Below, in pieces: positions 45,801-54,546 of a stretch of 64,000 nucleotides of DNA (positions within the stretch are counted from its first letter, which is position 1; each line of letters opens with the position of its first letter). Source of the DNA: an uncultured bacterium. Its GTDB lineage: Bacteria > Bacillota > Clostridia > Lachnospirales > Lachnospiraceae. Both the position numbers and the translations under genes were made by a program. Location of the stretch: positions 1-64,000 of the forward strand of contig CAJMSZ010000004.1 of NCBI GenBank assembly GCA_905216215.1, read 5' to 3'. Below the pieces are notes generated by a model. It saw nothing but the letters and a program-made list of their open reading frames with translations. It ran no database searches and was not told the DNA's origin.

Positions 45801-47027
45801 TCTTGTAGATGAGGCACTGGCTTCTTTCCTAACATTCAGCGAAGTATGTTCTCCACTAATCAAATCTTTTATTCCAATTGAATATGTATTTGCATCTCTA
45901 TTACCATTGGCATTGTCTAAAACCCACGCTACGTTAGCTGCTTTTTCTCCCCAATACGGATCTGAAGCATACCTGACATTAATGCCACTTGCCTTGTTTC
46001 CAAGAAAAGCTCCATTGTATTTCCAGTTAGACGGATTCAAATACTGCTTTGACAAAAATGTCTCTGTAAAATCCTTTACACATACTTTAACATCCGAATA
46101 ATAATTTGCTGCTTCTCCCGGACTTGAATCAACCGCATTTAACCCAAACAGATTGTTTTTAGTCTGAGAAATATTACTCATCCCCCATGCACTTTCATTT
46201 GCCGCAACCCCAACAGCCAGCAAAGCATTAACTCCATATAAATCCTGAGTCTGTACAAAAGTTGTTCCTAAATCTCTCATTTTTGAATTTGAACTCACTC
46301 TGTTATTCAAAATATTGCTAATATCTGTGCCGTTGTAGTTACTCTGACTTCTCAATGGAAGATATTGAAAGTAATTAAAATAAGGCGAACTAGAATTAAT
46401 GGAATTTTTTCTGCTTTCATTTCCGTAATCAAATAACATAGTTTCATAGTCTGTATAGAAATAATGTCCATCATAACTATAATATTTACTTCCGGATTTC
46501 ATATATGATGGCGCCACACCCTGTTCCAGCGTGCTCCCATAAGTTGTTGAATTCAATTTTGTTGCTATCTTATGATAAAGCTTACCATCAGAAATCATAT
46601 AATAGCTCAAAGATTTCACCACATCAAAATCAACCAGCTGTACCTCAGATGCATCTACTTCTCCGACAACCCCTGATAACATAAACTTTACCTTTGAACC
46701 TGATGTACCAAGATAAGCCGCATCAGCACCATAGATACCACATGTATACCCTGTTTTTCCTGTTCCCGCTTCGGTATAATTCGTTACAGCAGCACCTTTC
46801 GTATTAAAATTAACAACTTTAACACTGCCACCACGTTGCAAAGACACCGGCTCATCCACATATCCACTGCTAGTATCTAATTCATATACATTTCCATTTT
46901 CATCCATTCCAGTTATTACTTCTGGCAACCCATTATTTAAGTCATCCTCAGCCATTGCCACGGAATTCCATCCTACAGCAAAGAAAATGCACATCACAAT
47001 CATCATCAGTACTTTTTCCCGTTTCAT
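42900..47027 (-). CDS. Giant secreted glucosaminidase with SH3 domain and nine FlgD-like Ig repeats
   Basis: Surface protein of about 1375 residues. The start at 47027 begins a signal peptide (VLMMIVMCIFFAVGWNSVAMA); AAAGGCGG precedes it, and an in-frame codon at 47081 lies too far upstream. After an unassigned N-terminal domain, a GH73 glucosaminidase follows: GVAANESAWGMSNISQTKNN with catalytic Glu, NLFGLNA and SDPYWGEKAANVAW. A bacterial SH3 domain comes next (TSLNVRKEASASSTRLYN). Nine FlgD-like repeats then run to the C-terminus, such as KIYYDLSKNENGTITVLNS with GYYLATWDGTDDQGKKVTAG. It probably hydrolyses peptidoglycan glycan strands. Its array is a clear paralog of the amidase array. 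Confidence 0.92.
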   Translation of the reverse strand: MKREKVLMMIVMCIFFAVGWNSVAMAEDDLNNGLPEVITGMDENGNVYELDTSSGYVDEPVSLQRGGSVKVVNFNTKGAAVTNYTEAGTGKTGYTCGIYGADAAYLGTSGSKVKFMLSGVVGEVDASEVQLVDFDVVKSLSYYMISDGKLYHKIATKLNSTTYGSTLEQGVAPSYMKSGSKYYSYDGHYFYTDYETMLFDYGNESRKNSINSSSPYFNYFQYLPLRSQSNYNGTDISNILNNRVSSNSKMRDLGTTFVQTQDLYGVNALLAVGVAANESAWGMSNISQTKNNLFGLNAVDSSPGEAANYYSDVKVCVKDFTETFLSKQYLNPSNWKYNGAFLGNKASGINVRYASDPYWGEKAANVAWVLDNANGNRDANTYSIGIKDLISGEHTSLNVRKEASASSTRLYNTGGQSCHAFLILGEENGFYKIQSEPVLNSGRTAIDNTTGQYNFDTMYTYVSINYVTKVADRSENDDLLTDVKLVSEKVDISKNELVKIYYDLSKNENGTITVLNSSGQITKTIYDEVYHGAGYYLATWDGTDDQGKKVTAGEYTIKLNFGGTQKELKVQIETNNLLSLTEVHVTKQAVDVSEREYSRLYYRVSKACVGTIQVYDAEGKIVRTFYDKVNHAKDYYYLGWDLKDDDGNYVKSGKYVWKLKFEADGYTVQDTVEVQVTGGVTLSDVHLADEEVQMGDLVKIYYEIDEDVNGTIEVYDTSGKLVYTVYNQVFHSAGYYLATWNGRNASGGSVLPGRYTIRLKFGDCQEEVMVSIKADVILSNVMLASDTVNISEGEFVKIYYSVEKASNGTIEVLNSSGEKVKVIYDNVRHGEMRYLATWDGTNEKGESVPSGKYQIQLKFGNDTQELLVNIQQGEPVLDSVRVVPENADQTEYDEVRIYYHISHTSNGTIGIYDTNGKLIRKIYDKVSHDTGYYYAFWNMKDSDGNYVKTGTYTVKLEFEVNGKTTEQSLAVKVYSKKANLSNVYLGKTEVTSDELVRIYYHIDENTKGSIMVYNSNNELIKSIYDEVPHASGYYLATWNGTNNAGKKVPAGEYIIRLNFDGDTQDLKVKILQTDIKLSNVRLKADTVDVEKGERAEFYYSVDKDAVGSVSVYDNEGTVVKTIYENVNHAAGYYMAYWDGSDNTGKKVASGVYTINIDFGGNNAELEVTMRCGEPELSDVRLVKDSVDIDENEVVKLYYDISKNSQGTVAILDSDGNEVRRLYDMTYHQAGYYYLEWNLKKENGQYVDAGIYTIKLEFVSQGYSVQSELKVDVSGGFRLFNLRTDEESFKLNADDEGKIYYAIDKDCYGSIEIYSIDGTKIGEIYNDVKHTLGYYMAFWNMKDSNGQYVKPGEYIIELSFSDGNITKKEQMNVTVK

Positions 47028-47107
47028 TCTAGACCGCCTTTCTATATACACCCATACTTCGTCTTTCCAAAGATATCTCACATTCTACAGCACTACAAGA
47101 ATAATTT

Positions 47108-48013
47108 CTAATATTCTCCTCGTGCAATTAATCCCTTAATCGCCTGCACCACGCTCTCTTTGTCTTCCTTATAGGTAACTCCAAACCATTTATCCTGAGA
47201 CTTGAGCACCTTTACTTCCACCTTATTTTCCTCCAGAAGACCTCCGATAATGGTCGGAAGAAGATACTCTGTCTTCAAATCTGTCTTATCCAGTTTTTCC
47301 AGAAATTCCGCAAATCCCTGTTCCAGAACTTCAAAGAATTCCGGCTGCAATCCCCACATATTCATGGAAACCGGTGAATCAACATCGATATACTTTTCTC
47401 CGCCTTCAGTTATCACCTTTGCCTTTTCACCATCTTTCACGATATTGTGTGTCTCCACGATCTCTTCCAGCATCTGGTCTTGTCCAACCTTACAAACACC
47501 TCTTGTCACGCCTCCGTTTTCACTCAAGGTGTTCTTTAAGACAAATCCCACCATGCTGACCTGAAGTTTTCCATTTTGAATGATCTGTCCTGAGGTCAGT
47601 TCATTATAAGCTTCTTTATAAGCCTGTTTTCCATAATAATCATCTGCATTAATTACCAGAAATGGTTCTTTCACCACATCTTTACAGCAAAGAATCGCCT
47701 GACCTGTTCCCCATGGTTTCGTACGTTCTTTAAATGTCTCCTTAAATGCTTCTGGTATATCATCTAATTCCTGGAAAGCATAAGCTACTTCCACTTGCTT
47801 TTCAATTCGGTTCCCAATAATTTCTTTAAAATCCTTCTCCAGATCTTTCCGGATTACAAAAACTACTTTATCAAATCCTGCTGCCATAGCATCCTTGATG
47901 GAATAATCCATGATAATCTCACCATTTGGTCCAACTGGCTCTAACTGCTTGATTCCACCACCGAAACGGCTTCCAATTCCTGCCGCCATGACAACTAAGG
48001 TTGCTTTACTCAT
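47108..48013 (-). CDS. Sugar-phosphate nucleotidyltransferase
   Basis: A 301-residue NTP-transferase with VVMAAGIGSRFGGGIKQLEP, where GxGSRF and the Lys define the nucleotide loop, WGTGQAILCCKD, and metal Asp in VINADDYYGKQA, then SMNMWGLQPEF. It probably makes an NDP-sugar from a sugar-1-phosphate; the exact pair is not clear and it differs from both RmlA and GalU. It sits between glf and the wall-hydrolase genes in one operon, so a nucleotide sugar for surface polymer synthesis is likely. Confidence 0.85.
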   Translation of the reverse strand: MSKATLVVMAAGIGSRFGGGIKQLEPVGPNGEIIMDYSIKDAMAAGFDKVVFVIRKDLEKDFKEIIGNRIEKQVEVAYAFQELDDIPEAFKETFKERTKPWGTGQAILCCKDVVKEPFLVINADDYYGKQAYKEAYNELTSGQIIQNGKLQVSMVGFVLKNTLSENGGVTRGVCKVGQDQMLEEIVETHNIVKDGEKAKVITEGGEKYIDVDSPVSMNMWGLQPEFFEVLEQGFAEFLEKLDKTDLKTEYLLPTIIGGLLEENKVEVKVLKSQDKWFGVTYKEDKESVVQAIKGLIARGEY

Positions 48014-48053
48014 ATTCTTATTTTCCTCTCTCTTCTACTGTACTTTCTTCCGC

Positions 48054-49169
48054 TTACTTTCCAAGTTCTTCTCTTACACATGTAAGGGCTTCCTGCACTA
48101 CGTGATGCATATCAAAATACTTATACATGCCAAGTCTTCCGCCGAAAATCACCTTTTCTTCTTTATCAGCCAATTCTTTATACTTTGCATATAAAGCATT
48201 ATTTTTCTCATCATTCATAGGATAATAAGGTTCATCTCCCTTTTTCCATGTTGCCGGATACTCTCTTGTTATAATAGTCTTTGGATTCACTTCCCCATTC
48301 TGACACCCGAATTCAAAATGCTTATGCTCAATGATTCTTGTATATGGAACTTCGTATTCTGTATAATTTACCACTGCATTGCCCTGATAGTTTTCACAGT
48401 CGAGTACTTCTGACTCGAACCGAACAGTCCGATATTCCAATTCTCCGTAACAATATCTGAAATATTCATCTATCATCCCGGTAAATACAACCTTGTCCGC
48501 CATTTTCGTCAGTTCTTCACGATTTTCAAAGAAATCTGTAGAAAGCCTTACTTCCATTCCCTCCAGCATCTTCTCTGCGATCTGTGTATATCCTCCGATT
48601 GGAATTCCCTGATATTTATCATTAAAATAGTTATTGTCATACACAAATCTGACTGGAAGACGTTTAATAATAAATGCAGGGAGTTCGGTCGCCCGTCTTC
48701 CCCACTGCTTTTCCGTATAGCCTTTAACTAGTTTCTCATAGATATCTTTTCCCACCAGAGAGATTGCCTGTTCTTCCAGATTCTTCGGCTCTGTAATTCC
48801 CGCCTCTTTAATCTGTCTGTCTATCTCTGCTCTTGCCTCCTGTGGTGTCTTCACATTCCACATCTTGCTGAATGTGTTCATGTTAAATGGAAGATTATAC
48901 AGCTCATCCTTATATCTTGCCACCGGCGCATTGGTATAGCGATTAAACTCTGCGAATTGCTGAATATACTCCCATACCTCCTGATTACTGGTATGGAAAA
49001 TATGGGCACCATACTGATGTACCTGGATACCTTCTATTTCTTTCGTAAATATATTACCACCTATATGATTACGTTTATCAATTACCAACACTTTTTTTCC
49101 TGCTTTTTGTGCTTCATGTGCAAATACAGCCCCAAACAGTCCTGCTCCAACTACTAAATAATCGTACAT
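48054..49169 (-). CDS. glf: UDP-galactopyranose mutase
   Basis: Flavoenzyme of about 371 residues that converts UDP-galactopyranose to UDP-galactofuranose. The FAD site is YLVVGAGLFGAVFAHEA with VIDKRNHIGGN; further motifs are QYGAHIFHTSNQEVW, EKQWGRRATELP and RLPVRFVYDNNYFND, and the C-terminal FGGRLGMYKYFDMH. The ATG at 49169 has AAGGAG 7 nt upstream, while the frame opens 60 nt earlier. It is the first gene of the surface operon and predicts galactofuranose in the surface glycan. It links naturally to the gal genes upstream. Confidence 0.96.
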   Translation of the reverse strand: MYDYLVVGAGLFGAVFAHEAQKAGKKVLVIDKRNHIGGNIFTKEIEGIQVHQYGAHIFHTSNQEVWEYIQQFAEFNRYTNAPVARYKDELYNLPFNMNTFSKMWNVKTPQEARAEIDRQIKEAGITEPKNLEEQAISLVGKDIYEKLVKGYTEKQWGRRATELPAFIIKRLPVRFVYDNNYFNDKYQGIPIGGYTQIAEKMLEGMEVRLSTDFFENREELTKMADKVVFTGMIDEYFRYCYGELEYRTVRFESEVLDCENYQGNAVVNYTEYEVPYTRIIEHKHFEFGCQNGEVNPKTIITREYPATWKKGDEPYYPMNDEKNNALYAKYKELADKEEKVIFGGRLGMYKYFDMHHVVQEALTCVREELGK

Positions 49170-49200
49170 TTTTTCGCTCCTTGTACTCATAATCCATTTA

Positions 49201-49229
49201 ATTATACTGCATATTTCTTGATTTTCCAA
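49201..49229 (-). promoter_or_regulatory. Promoter of the glf-sulfotransferase operon
   Basis: TTGGAA (49229-49224) and TATAAT (49206-49201) on the minus strand with a 17-bp spacer, about 32 nt before the glf start. Confidence 0.8.
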
Positions 49230-49327
49230 TCTTTACATTATTTTTTTGTAAATATTGATTGTTCACGCTTCATTCTATCTCTAATAAAGGGATTATCTCA
49301 CTTCAGGTCTGCACTCACTTGTACACA

Positions 49328-50833
49328 TTAATATGAAACAACCTGCTCTATAAACCGTAAAAATCCCTCTTTTCCTTCTGGTGTACGACTATAAACCCCA
49401 GCCTGTTCTAATACGCTCTCAAAAACAAGCCCTACCTCCTGCTGGATAATATCCATTACATTTTCCGATGTAATATGATGCTTTAACAAAATATGCTCTG
49501 CCCATTCTGCATGAGAAGCTGTCAGAGGGTCTTCTCGCATACTCTCACCCGAAATCATTTTTTCAGCCACAGTGGCAAGTTCCTTTTTCAACCTTCCCGG
49601 CAAGATTGCCAGTCCCATCACTTCAATCAAACCAATATTTTCTTTTTTGATGTGATGGAGTTCCTCATGGGGATGATAAATTCCAAGTGGATGTTCTAAT
49701 GTTGTCAGATTATTGCGGAGAACCAAATCCAATTCGTATGCTTCACCTCTCCGACGTGCAATCGGTGTGATGGTATTATGCGGCTCTCCCTCTGTCTCTG
49801 CAAAAATCATAGCAGATTCATCTGTGTAACTTCTCCAGCTAGTAAGAATCTTATCTGCCAGCGATATAAGTTGTTCTGTATCATCTCCTGTCAGACGAAT
49901 GACAGACATCGGCCATTTCACAATTCCGGCCTTTATGTTCTCATACCCTGTAAAAGCAATTTCTGTCTCAATCGGAGCCATCTCCATCGCAAATGTATAG
50001 CGTCCTCCCTGAAAATGTTCATGTGCAAGAATAGAGCCACCTACAATCGGGAGATCTGCATTAGACCCCACGAAATAATGTGGAAACTGTCTTACAAAAT
50101 CCAAAAGCTTCGCAAAACAGTCCCGGTCGATTTTCATTGGTACATGATTTTTGTGAAAGCAAATGCAATGTTCGTTATAATATACATATGGTGAATACTG
50201 CAAATACCATGAAGAGCCATGGATTTCTACCGGCACAATCCGGTGATTTTGTCTGGCCGGATAATTAACCCGTCCTGCATATCCCATATTTTCCTCACAA
50301 AGCATACAGCGTGGATAATTCGAAGATGGCAGCACTCTTGCCGTTGCAATAGCCTTAGGGTCTTTTTCCGGCTTAGACTGGTTGATTGTAATATCCAGTT
50401 TTCCATATTTCGTGTCGGTCTTCCAACGAATATCTCTTGCAATCCGGTCTTTTCTAATATAATTCGTATCCTGACTAAACTGATAATACCAATCTGTAGC
50501 TTTCTGCGGAGATTCTGCCCGTAGTTTTTCAAAATGCTGCATCACCTGCGCTGGTCGGGGAACCAGGATTCCCATCAGCTTTGTATCCAAAAGTTCTCTG
50601 TAAACCACAGAATTTTCTTCCAGAATGCCTCTTTCATACGCATCATCCAGCAACACCCCAAGCCATTCTGTCAGATCTGCCTTTCTCCTCTGCTGCGTTT
50701 CTTCCCATTCAAAAGAATCTACCTTCAAAATATCCAGCAGCATATTGACTGCCCAGTTTTTTTCTTCTGTCTGGATAAACTTCTTTTCCAATGCATAATT
50801 TACCAATCCGGTAATCGCTTCATTTCGATTCAT
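49328..50833 (-). CDS. galT: UTP-hexose-1-phosphate/galactose-1-phosphate uridylyltransferase (firmicute type)
   Basis: A 501-residue GalT of the Firmicutes family 2, distinct from the HPHPQ enzyme of E. coli. It exchanges UMP between UDP-glucose and galactose-1-phosphate in the Leloir pathway. Features: an N-terminal helical part (ITGLVNYALEKKFI), then FPHYFVGSNADLPIVGGSILAHEHFQGG, where the HEH motif should hold the catalytic His, and TITPIARRRGEAYELDLVLRNN. AAAGGAG precedes the ATG. It follows galK by 22 nt and is the last gene of the gal unit. No galE is in the window. Confidence 0.95.
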   Translation of the reverse strand: MNRNEAITGLVNYALEKKFIQTEEKNWAVNMLLDILKVDSFEWEETQQRRKADLTEWLGVLLDDAYERGILEENSVVYRELLDTKLMGILVPRPAQVMQHFEKLRAESPQKATDWYYQFSQDTNYIRKDRIARDIRWKTDTKYGKLDITINQSKPEKDPKAIATARVLPSSNYPRCMLCEENMGYAGRVNYPARQNHRIVPVEIHGSSWYLQYSPYVYYNEHCICFHKNHVPMKIDRDCFAKLLDFVRQFPHYFVGSNADLPIVGGSILAHEHFQGGRYTFAMEMAPIETEIAFTGYENIKAGIVKWPMSVIRLTGDDTEQLISLADKILTSWRSYTDESAMIFAETEGEPHNTITPIARRRGEAYELDLVLRNNLTTLEHPLGIYHPHEELHHIKKENIGLIEVMGLAILPGRLKKELATVAEKMISGESMREDPLTASHAEWAEHILLKHHITSENVMDIIQQEVGLVFESVLEQAGVYSRTPEGKEGFLRFIEQVVSY

Positions 50834-50855
50834 ATTTTCTCTCCTTTGTCAGCCT

Positions 50856-52136
50856 TTAAAAAACGATTCCACCTGTAGGTCGAATACGAAGTACATGACA
50901 GCATCCTTGTCCAAGTACATTTTCTAATGTATTTTTAAATCCACTCACATCTTCCAAAGGCACAAATGCCTGAATGGTTCCTGCAAATCCTCCTCCATGT
51001 ACACGGCATGCACCTTTGCCATTCAATGCCTTTTCTGCCATCGTTAAGGCAACTGCCATATCCTGATGTTCCACACCAGCCGTTGGTGTGATATTCTGCA
51101 AAAGCTCCCTTGAAGAGCGTCCGGATTCCCTTACCAAATTCAAAAATCTTTCTTTCTCTCTTCTTTCCAAAGCTTCTGCCTCTTCTGTCGCTCTTTTATC
51201 ATCTGCATAGAAATGCAGTGCTCTGAGAACTGCTCTGTCTCCTGCCGCCTGGCGCAATGACTTCAAATTTGCCATCACATCTTCTTCTTTAACTTCTCTT
51301 AGCACCTGCTTTCCAAAATAAGCTGCCACCCTTCCCATTTCCAGTGGTATCGATGCATACTCCCCGGTCAATGCCGCGTGATCAGCTCCGCAATCAATGA
51401 TACAGAGTGCCAGTCCCAGCCCCTCCAAATCAGCAGTTACTGTTTTTACAATTGGAGCCGATGGGTCAGCAAAATCAATAGACACTGCATTTCCTACAGA
51501 AGATGCTGTCTGATCCATCAATCCACTCGGTTTTCCAAAATACAAGTTTTCTGCTTTCTGTCCTATTTTTGCAATCGTAACCGCATCCAGTTCATCATGG
51601 CAGAACAGATGATTTCCTGCCGTTCCAAACAACACCTCACAAGCTGCCGATGATGATAAGCCTGATCCCGGCAATACATTGGAAACTGCATACATATCAA
51701 AACCAGCCACCGGATATCCTGCCTGATTCATCTGTGCCAGCACACCACGTATCAATGATGCTGTTGTTTCTTTCTCTTCTTCCTGTGGTTCTAAATCAGA
51801 TAAATTTACAACTGTCATGGGCCAGCCTTCCGACTGAAACCGAACAGTATCTGTTCCATTGAATGACGCGCATGCCAGAATATCTAAATTGACTGCCGCT
51901 GCCAACACATGTCCATGCTGATGGTCTGTGTGATTTCCACAAATCTCCGTGCGTCCCGGAGCCGAGCAAAGCACCAGTTCCGTATCTTCCTCTGCTCCAA
52001 AACATTTTCTAAATTCTTCCAGAACATGAACCGTCCTTTCTCTCGCTGACTCAATATTTTCACATCCCAGACTTCTCAATGTCTGATCCATTTCTCCTGA
52101 TTTTAAAGTCTGATACATATCTTTCCATTTCTTCAA
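50856..52136 (-). CDS. galK: Galactokinase
   Basis: A 426-residue GHMP kinase that phosphorylates galactose at C1. The galactokinase signature GRTEICGNHTDHQHG and the GHMP ATP loop PGSGLSSSAACEVLFG are present, followed by the C-terminal RVHGGGFAGTIQAF. It starts with TTG at 52136, with GGAG 10 nt upstream; the next ATG is six codons later. The N-terminus is slightly longer than in typical enzymes (MKKWKDMYQTLKSGEMDQTL). Operon order is regulator, unknown gene, galK, galT. Confidence 0.95.
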   Translation of the reverse strand: MKKWKDMYQTLKSGEMDQTLRSLGCENIESARERTVHVLEEFRKCFGAEEDTELVLCSAPGRTEICGNHTDHQHGHVLAAAVNLDILACASFNGTDTVRFQSEGWPMTVVNLSDLEPQEEEKETTASLIRGVLAQMNQAGYPVAGFDMYAVSNVLPGSGLSSSAACEVLFGTAGNHLFCHDELDAVTIAKIGQKAENLYFGKPSGLMDQTASSVGNAVSIDFADPSAPIVKTVTADLEGLGLALCIIDCGADHAALTGEYASIPLEMGRVAAYFGKQVLREVKEEDVMANLKSLRQAAGDRAVLRALHFYADDKRATEEAEALERREKERFLNLVRESGRSSRELLQNITPTAGVEHQDMAVALTMAEKALNGKGACRVHGGGFAGTIQAFVPLEDVSGFKNTLENVLGQGCCHVLRIRPTGGIVF

Positions 52137-52175
52137 AATATTCTTACTCCTTTTCTCTTACTATTTTATCTACCT

Positions 52176-52745
52176 TTATTTTTTCAAAAAATGTTCCCGG
52201 TTTGGATATTCCTGTCGAAATACTTGTAACGCTGCCTCTTGTAAAAGTATAAATTCTTTGTCCATATGTAGAATATGTGGTGCTCGAAAGGCAATCATGC
52301 TAATCTGTTCCGCAATTTTTTTCACCACGCCTTCATCTGACAACTGTCCCATACCAAAGACCAGTGAAGTAAAGCCTCTGCCTTCCCTACTGATTTTCAT
52401 AAAACACAAGAATGTATTTTTTAACTCGGACAATAAAATTTCCCGATATTCTTCTCCTTTCCACTCCATTTCTGACAGACACAAGGCATTCAGAATCTGA
52501 GCTGCCTGCCTTCTCTTCCTTCCCGCAAAATCCAGCGTACTTCCTTCTGCCAGATACTTCATTTCCATAAGACACCCCAAAAACACATCTTTTTTCGGAT
52601 TCCTTTTTCCATATCTTGCGCTCCATAGTTTTTCCCGAAATACATCGGCCTCTGATTTTTCGGCGTCCGTATTCTGCTTTAAAATTTCCATCCGTTTCAG
52701 CGCATCGGTTTCCTGATAAAATGCTTCTGTCCAATTATATTCCAT
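52176..52745 (-). CDS. Protein of unknown function in the gal operon
   Basis: A protein of about 189 residues that I do not recognise. It is charged and probably all helical, soluble, with no signal peptide: FYQETDALKRMEILKQN, then KYLAEGSTLDFAGRKRRQAA and FTSLVFGMGQLSDEGVV are its most distinctive segments. Its start overlaps the end of the AraC-type regulator gene and galK follows after 39 nt, so it is cotranscribed with galactose genes. ATG codons at 52760 and 52745 are both possible; the latter has GAGGG 9 nt upstream. A regulatory or chaperone-like role would be guesswork. Confidence 0.7.
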   Translation of the reverse strand: MEYNWTEAFYQETDALKRMEILKQNTDAEKSEADVFREKLWSARYGKRNPKKDVFLGCLMEMKYLAEGSTLDFAGRKRRQAAQILNALCLSEMEWKGEEYREILLSELKNTFLCFMKISREGRGFTSLVFGMGQLSDEGVVKKIAEQISMIAFRAPHILHMDKEFILLQEAALQVFRQEYPNREHFLKK

Positions 52746-54372
52746 GCTGTTTTCCCTCATTTTTCAATTCCTTTTCGGTATGTTTTGCCCTGTATTTGGA
52801 AGGTGATACTCCAAATTTCTTTTTGAAAACATAACTAAAATAATTTGCGTCCTGATAGCCTACTCTTTCAGCAATGGTATAACTCTTCTCATCCGTATTC
52901 AAAATCAATTCTGCTGCAACATCCATTCTATAATCGGTTAAATAAGAAATAAATGACTTGCCCATTTCTTTTTTGAATATAGAAGAAAAATATGAATTTG
53001 ACACTCCAATGACAGCACATACTACATCCAGTGAAATTTCAGGATCCATGTATTTCTCCTTTACAATATCCTGTGCTTCCATCGTCAGACGTACAGAGGC
53101 GCTGTTTCTCGCTTTCTTTAGTTTTTCATTAATCTTCAAGGCAGTTTTCATCACCCATGAAGTCAATGAACTTTCATCCATCTGAGGAACTTTTTCGTAA
53201 AGAATCTGTACATCTCCTGACACCTCATGAAAATCAATGGAATTGTTCGCACAGAACTTATAAAAACTACTTACGATTTCCATGGTTGACATACTATACT
53301 GCCCTAGCGTTTCGGTTTTTTTATAAAGCTTCTCGATTTCCTTTCTTACTGCATTTTCAATCCTTTCCCTGTTTCCTACACGAATTGCCCGAAACAGCTC
53401 CCGCATTCTACTCTCTTCCGGCTGACTTAGCATTTTCTGTTCCTTAGGCATAATTTCCCTTATGTTGATTGCTCTTTTGGTTCCATATAACACTCTGTAT
53501 GAAACTGCTTCCCGTGCGCTTTCGTAAGAAAGATTAATATCAAATAAGTTATCACAGGTAATTCCCACGCCAGCCGTAACAACTGCCCCCATCATTCGGT
53601 AAGCCCATTTGCAAAACCGATCGCACTCATCCGTTACCTGAACAATCTGCTCTTCTGAATCTAATCCTAAAACCAAAATCGTATCACCCAGATAAATAAA
53701 TTCCTGACATCTCCATTTTTCTGCCAGTCTTTTCTTAATTTCCCGTTCTACCGACATAGATAGCAGTAATGGGTTCATTCCATCTGGAACATGATTTTCT
53801 GAAGTATGAAATTCAACACAGCAAAAAAGAGAACCCTTCAGTGACACCTGATATACTGTCAAAAATCGTTTACAATCTTCCTCACTGATTCTGCCCTCAA
53901 TTAAAGATATAAATAAATTTGACTGCAAAACCGGTAAAATCTCCTGAAAATAATTCTCCAATTTCATATCATTTAACTTTTCTTCTCTTTTCCGGTCCAA
54001 TATGTGCTTTAGTTCAAATAAACATTCAGATAATTCAACCGTCTGAACCGGTTTGAGAATATATTCTTTGACATCCAGATGTACCGCTTCCTTTGCATAT
54101 GCGAATTTATCATAGCCTGTACAAATTATAATATAAATATTTGGATAATCCCGATTCAGTCTTCTTGACAATTCTAGCCCGTCCATGTATGGCATCTTTA
54201 TATCAGTCAACACTACATCTGGTTGTAATTTCTCTACTAACTCCAATGCTTTTATTCCATTGTCAGCATGGCCTACCACATCAAATCCTAACTCATTCCA
54301 ATGAATCTGCGTTTCCATCACTTCAATAGCTTCTGCTTCATCATCCACCAGAATTACTTTATATCGTTCCAT
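52735..54372 (-). CDS. YesN-type response regulator with AraC DNA-binding domain
   Basis: Regulator of about 545 residues. The receiver domain (1-125) has VILVDDEAEAIEV, phospho-acceptor in VVLTDIKMPYMDG and Lys in EYILKPVQ. A middle domain of about 280 residues follows, resembling the sensory/GGDEF-like region of YesN-type regulators. The C-terminal AraC domain has ISLDVVCAVIGVSNSYFSSIFKKEMGKSF and YTIAERVGYQDANYFSYVFKKKFGVSPSKYR. The ATG at 54372 has AGAGAGG 7 nt upstream. No histidine kinase is adjacent, unlike most such regulators. Position between mgl and galKT suggests control of galactose genes. Confidence 0.92.
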   Translation of the reverse strand: MERYKVILVDDEAEAIEVMETQIHWNELGFDVVGHADNGIKALELVEKLQPDVVLTDIKMPYMDGLELSRRLNRDYPNIYIIICTGYDKFAYAKEAVHLDVKEYILKPVQTVELSECLFELKHILDRKREEKLNDMKLENYFQEILPVLQSNLFISLIEGRISEEDCKRFLTVYQVSLKGSLFCCVEFHTSENHVPDGMNPLLLSMSVEREIKKRLAEKWRCQEFIYLGDTILVLGLDSEEQIVQVTDECDRFCKWAYRMMGAVVTAGVGITCDNLFDINLSYESAREAVSYRVLYGTKRAINIREIMPKEQKMLSQPEESRMRELFRAIRVGNRERIENAVRKEIEKLYKKTETLGQYSMSTMEIVSSFYKFCANNSIDFHEVSGDVQILYEKVPQMDESSLTSWVMKTALKINEKLKKARNSASVRLTMEAQDIVKEKYMDPEISLDVVCAVIGVSNSYFSSIFKKEMGKSFISYLTDYRMDVAAELILNTDEKSYTIAERVGYQDANYFSYVFKKKFGVSPSKYRAKHTEKELKNEGKQHGI

Positions 54373-54424
54373 TTCAAAACCTCTCTGTACATTTCGCACA
54401 TATAAATTTATTTCTGATAAGTAC

Positions 54425-54433
54425 ATTATAACA
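54425..54433 (-). promoter_or_regulatory. Extended -10 promoter of the regulator-galKT operon
   Basis: TATAAT (minus, 54430-54425) preceded by TGT gives an extended -10 about 50 nt before the start at 54372. The -35 region is weak, in keeping with a regulated or extended -10 promoter. Confidence 0.5.
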
Positions 54434-54475
54434 GATATCTCCATTTAAAGCGAATATTGTTTGCACACAACACAA

Positions 54476-54520
54476 GAAAAAGCCATTCCAATTATCTAAA
54501 AGACAAGCAGAATGACTTTC
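54476..54520 (-). terminator. Terminator after mglC
   Basis: On the minus strand, AAAGTCATTC and GAATGGCTTT arms (one G-U pair) with a 21-nt loop, followed by TTCTT. It divides the mgl operon from the gal regulator. Confidence 0.6.
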
Positions 54521-54546
54521 ACTTATATAAGTTTCTCTTTTATTTA

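Noticed and set aside
47108..48013. Fourth member of the LicC-like fusion family
   Set aside because: It has an NTP-transferase domain only, without the winged helix or the ALEPYRV junction, and its motifs differ from the three fusions.
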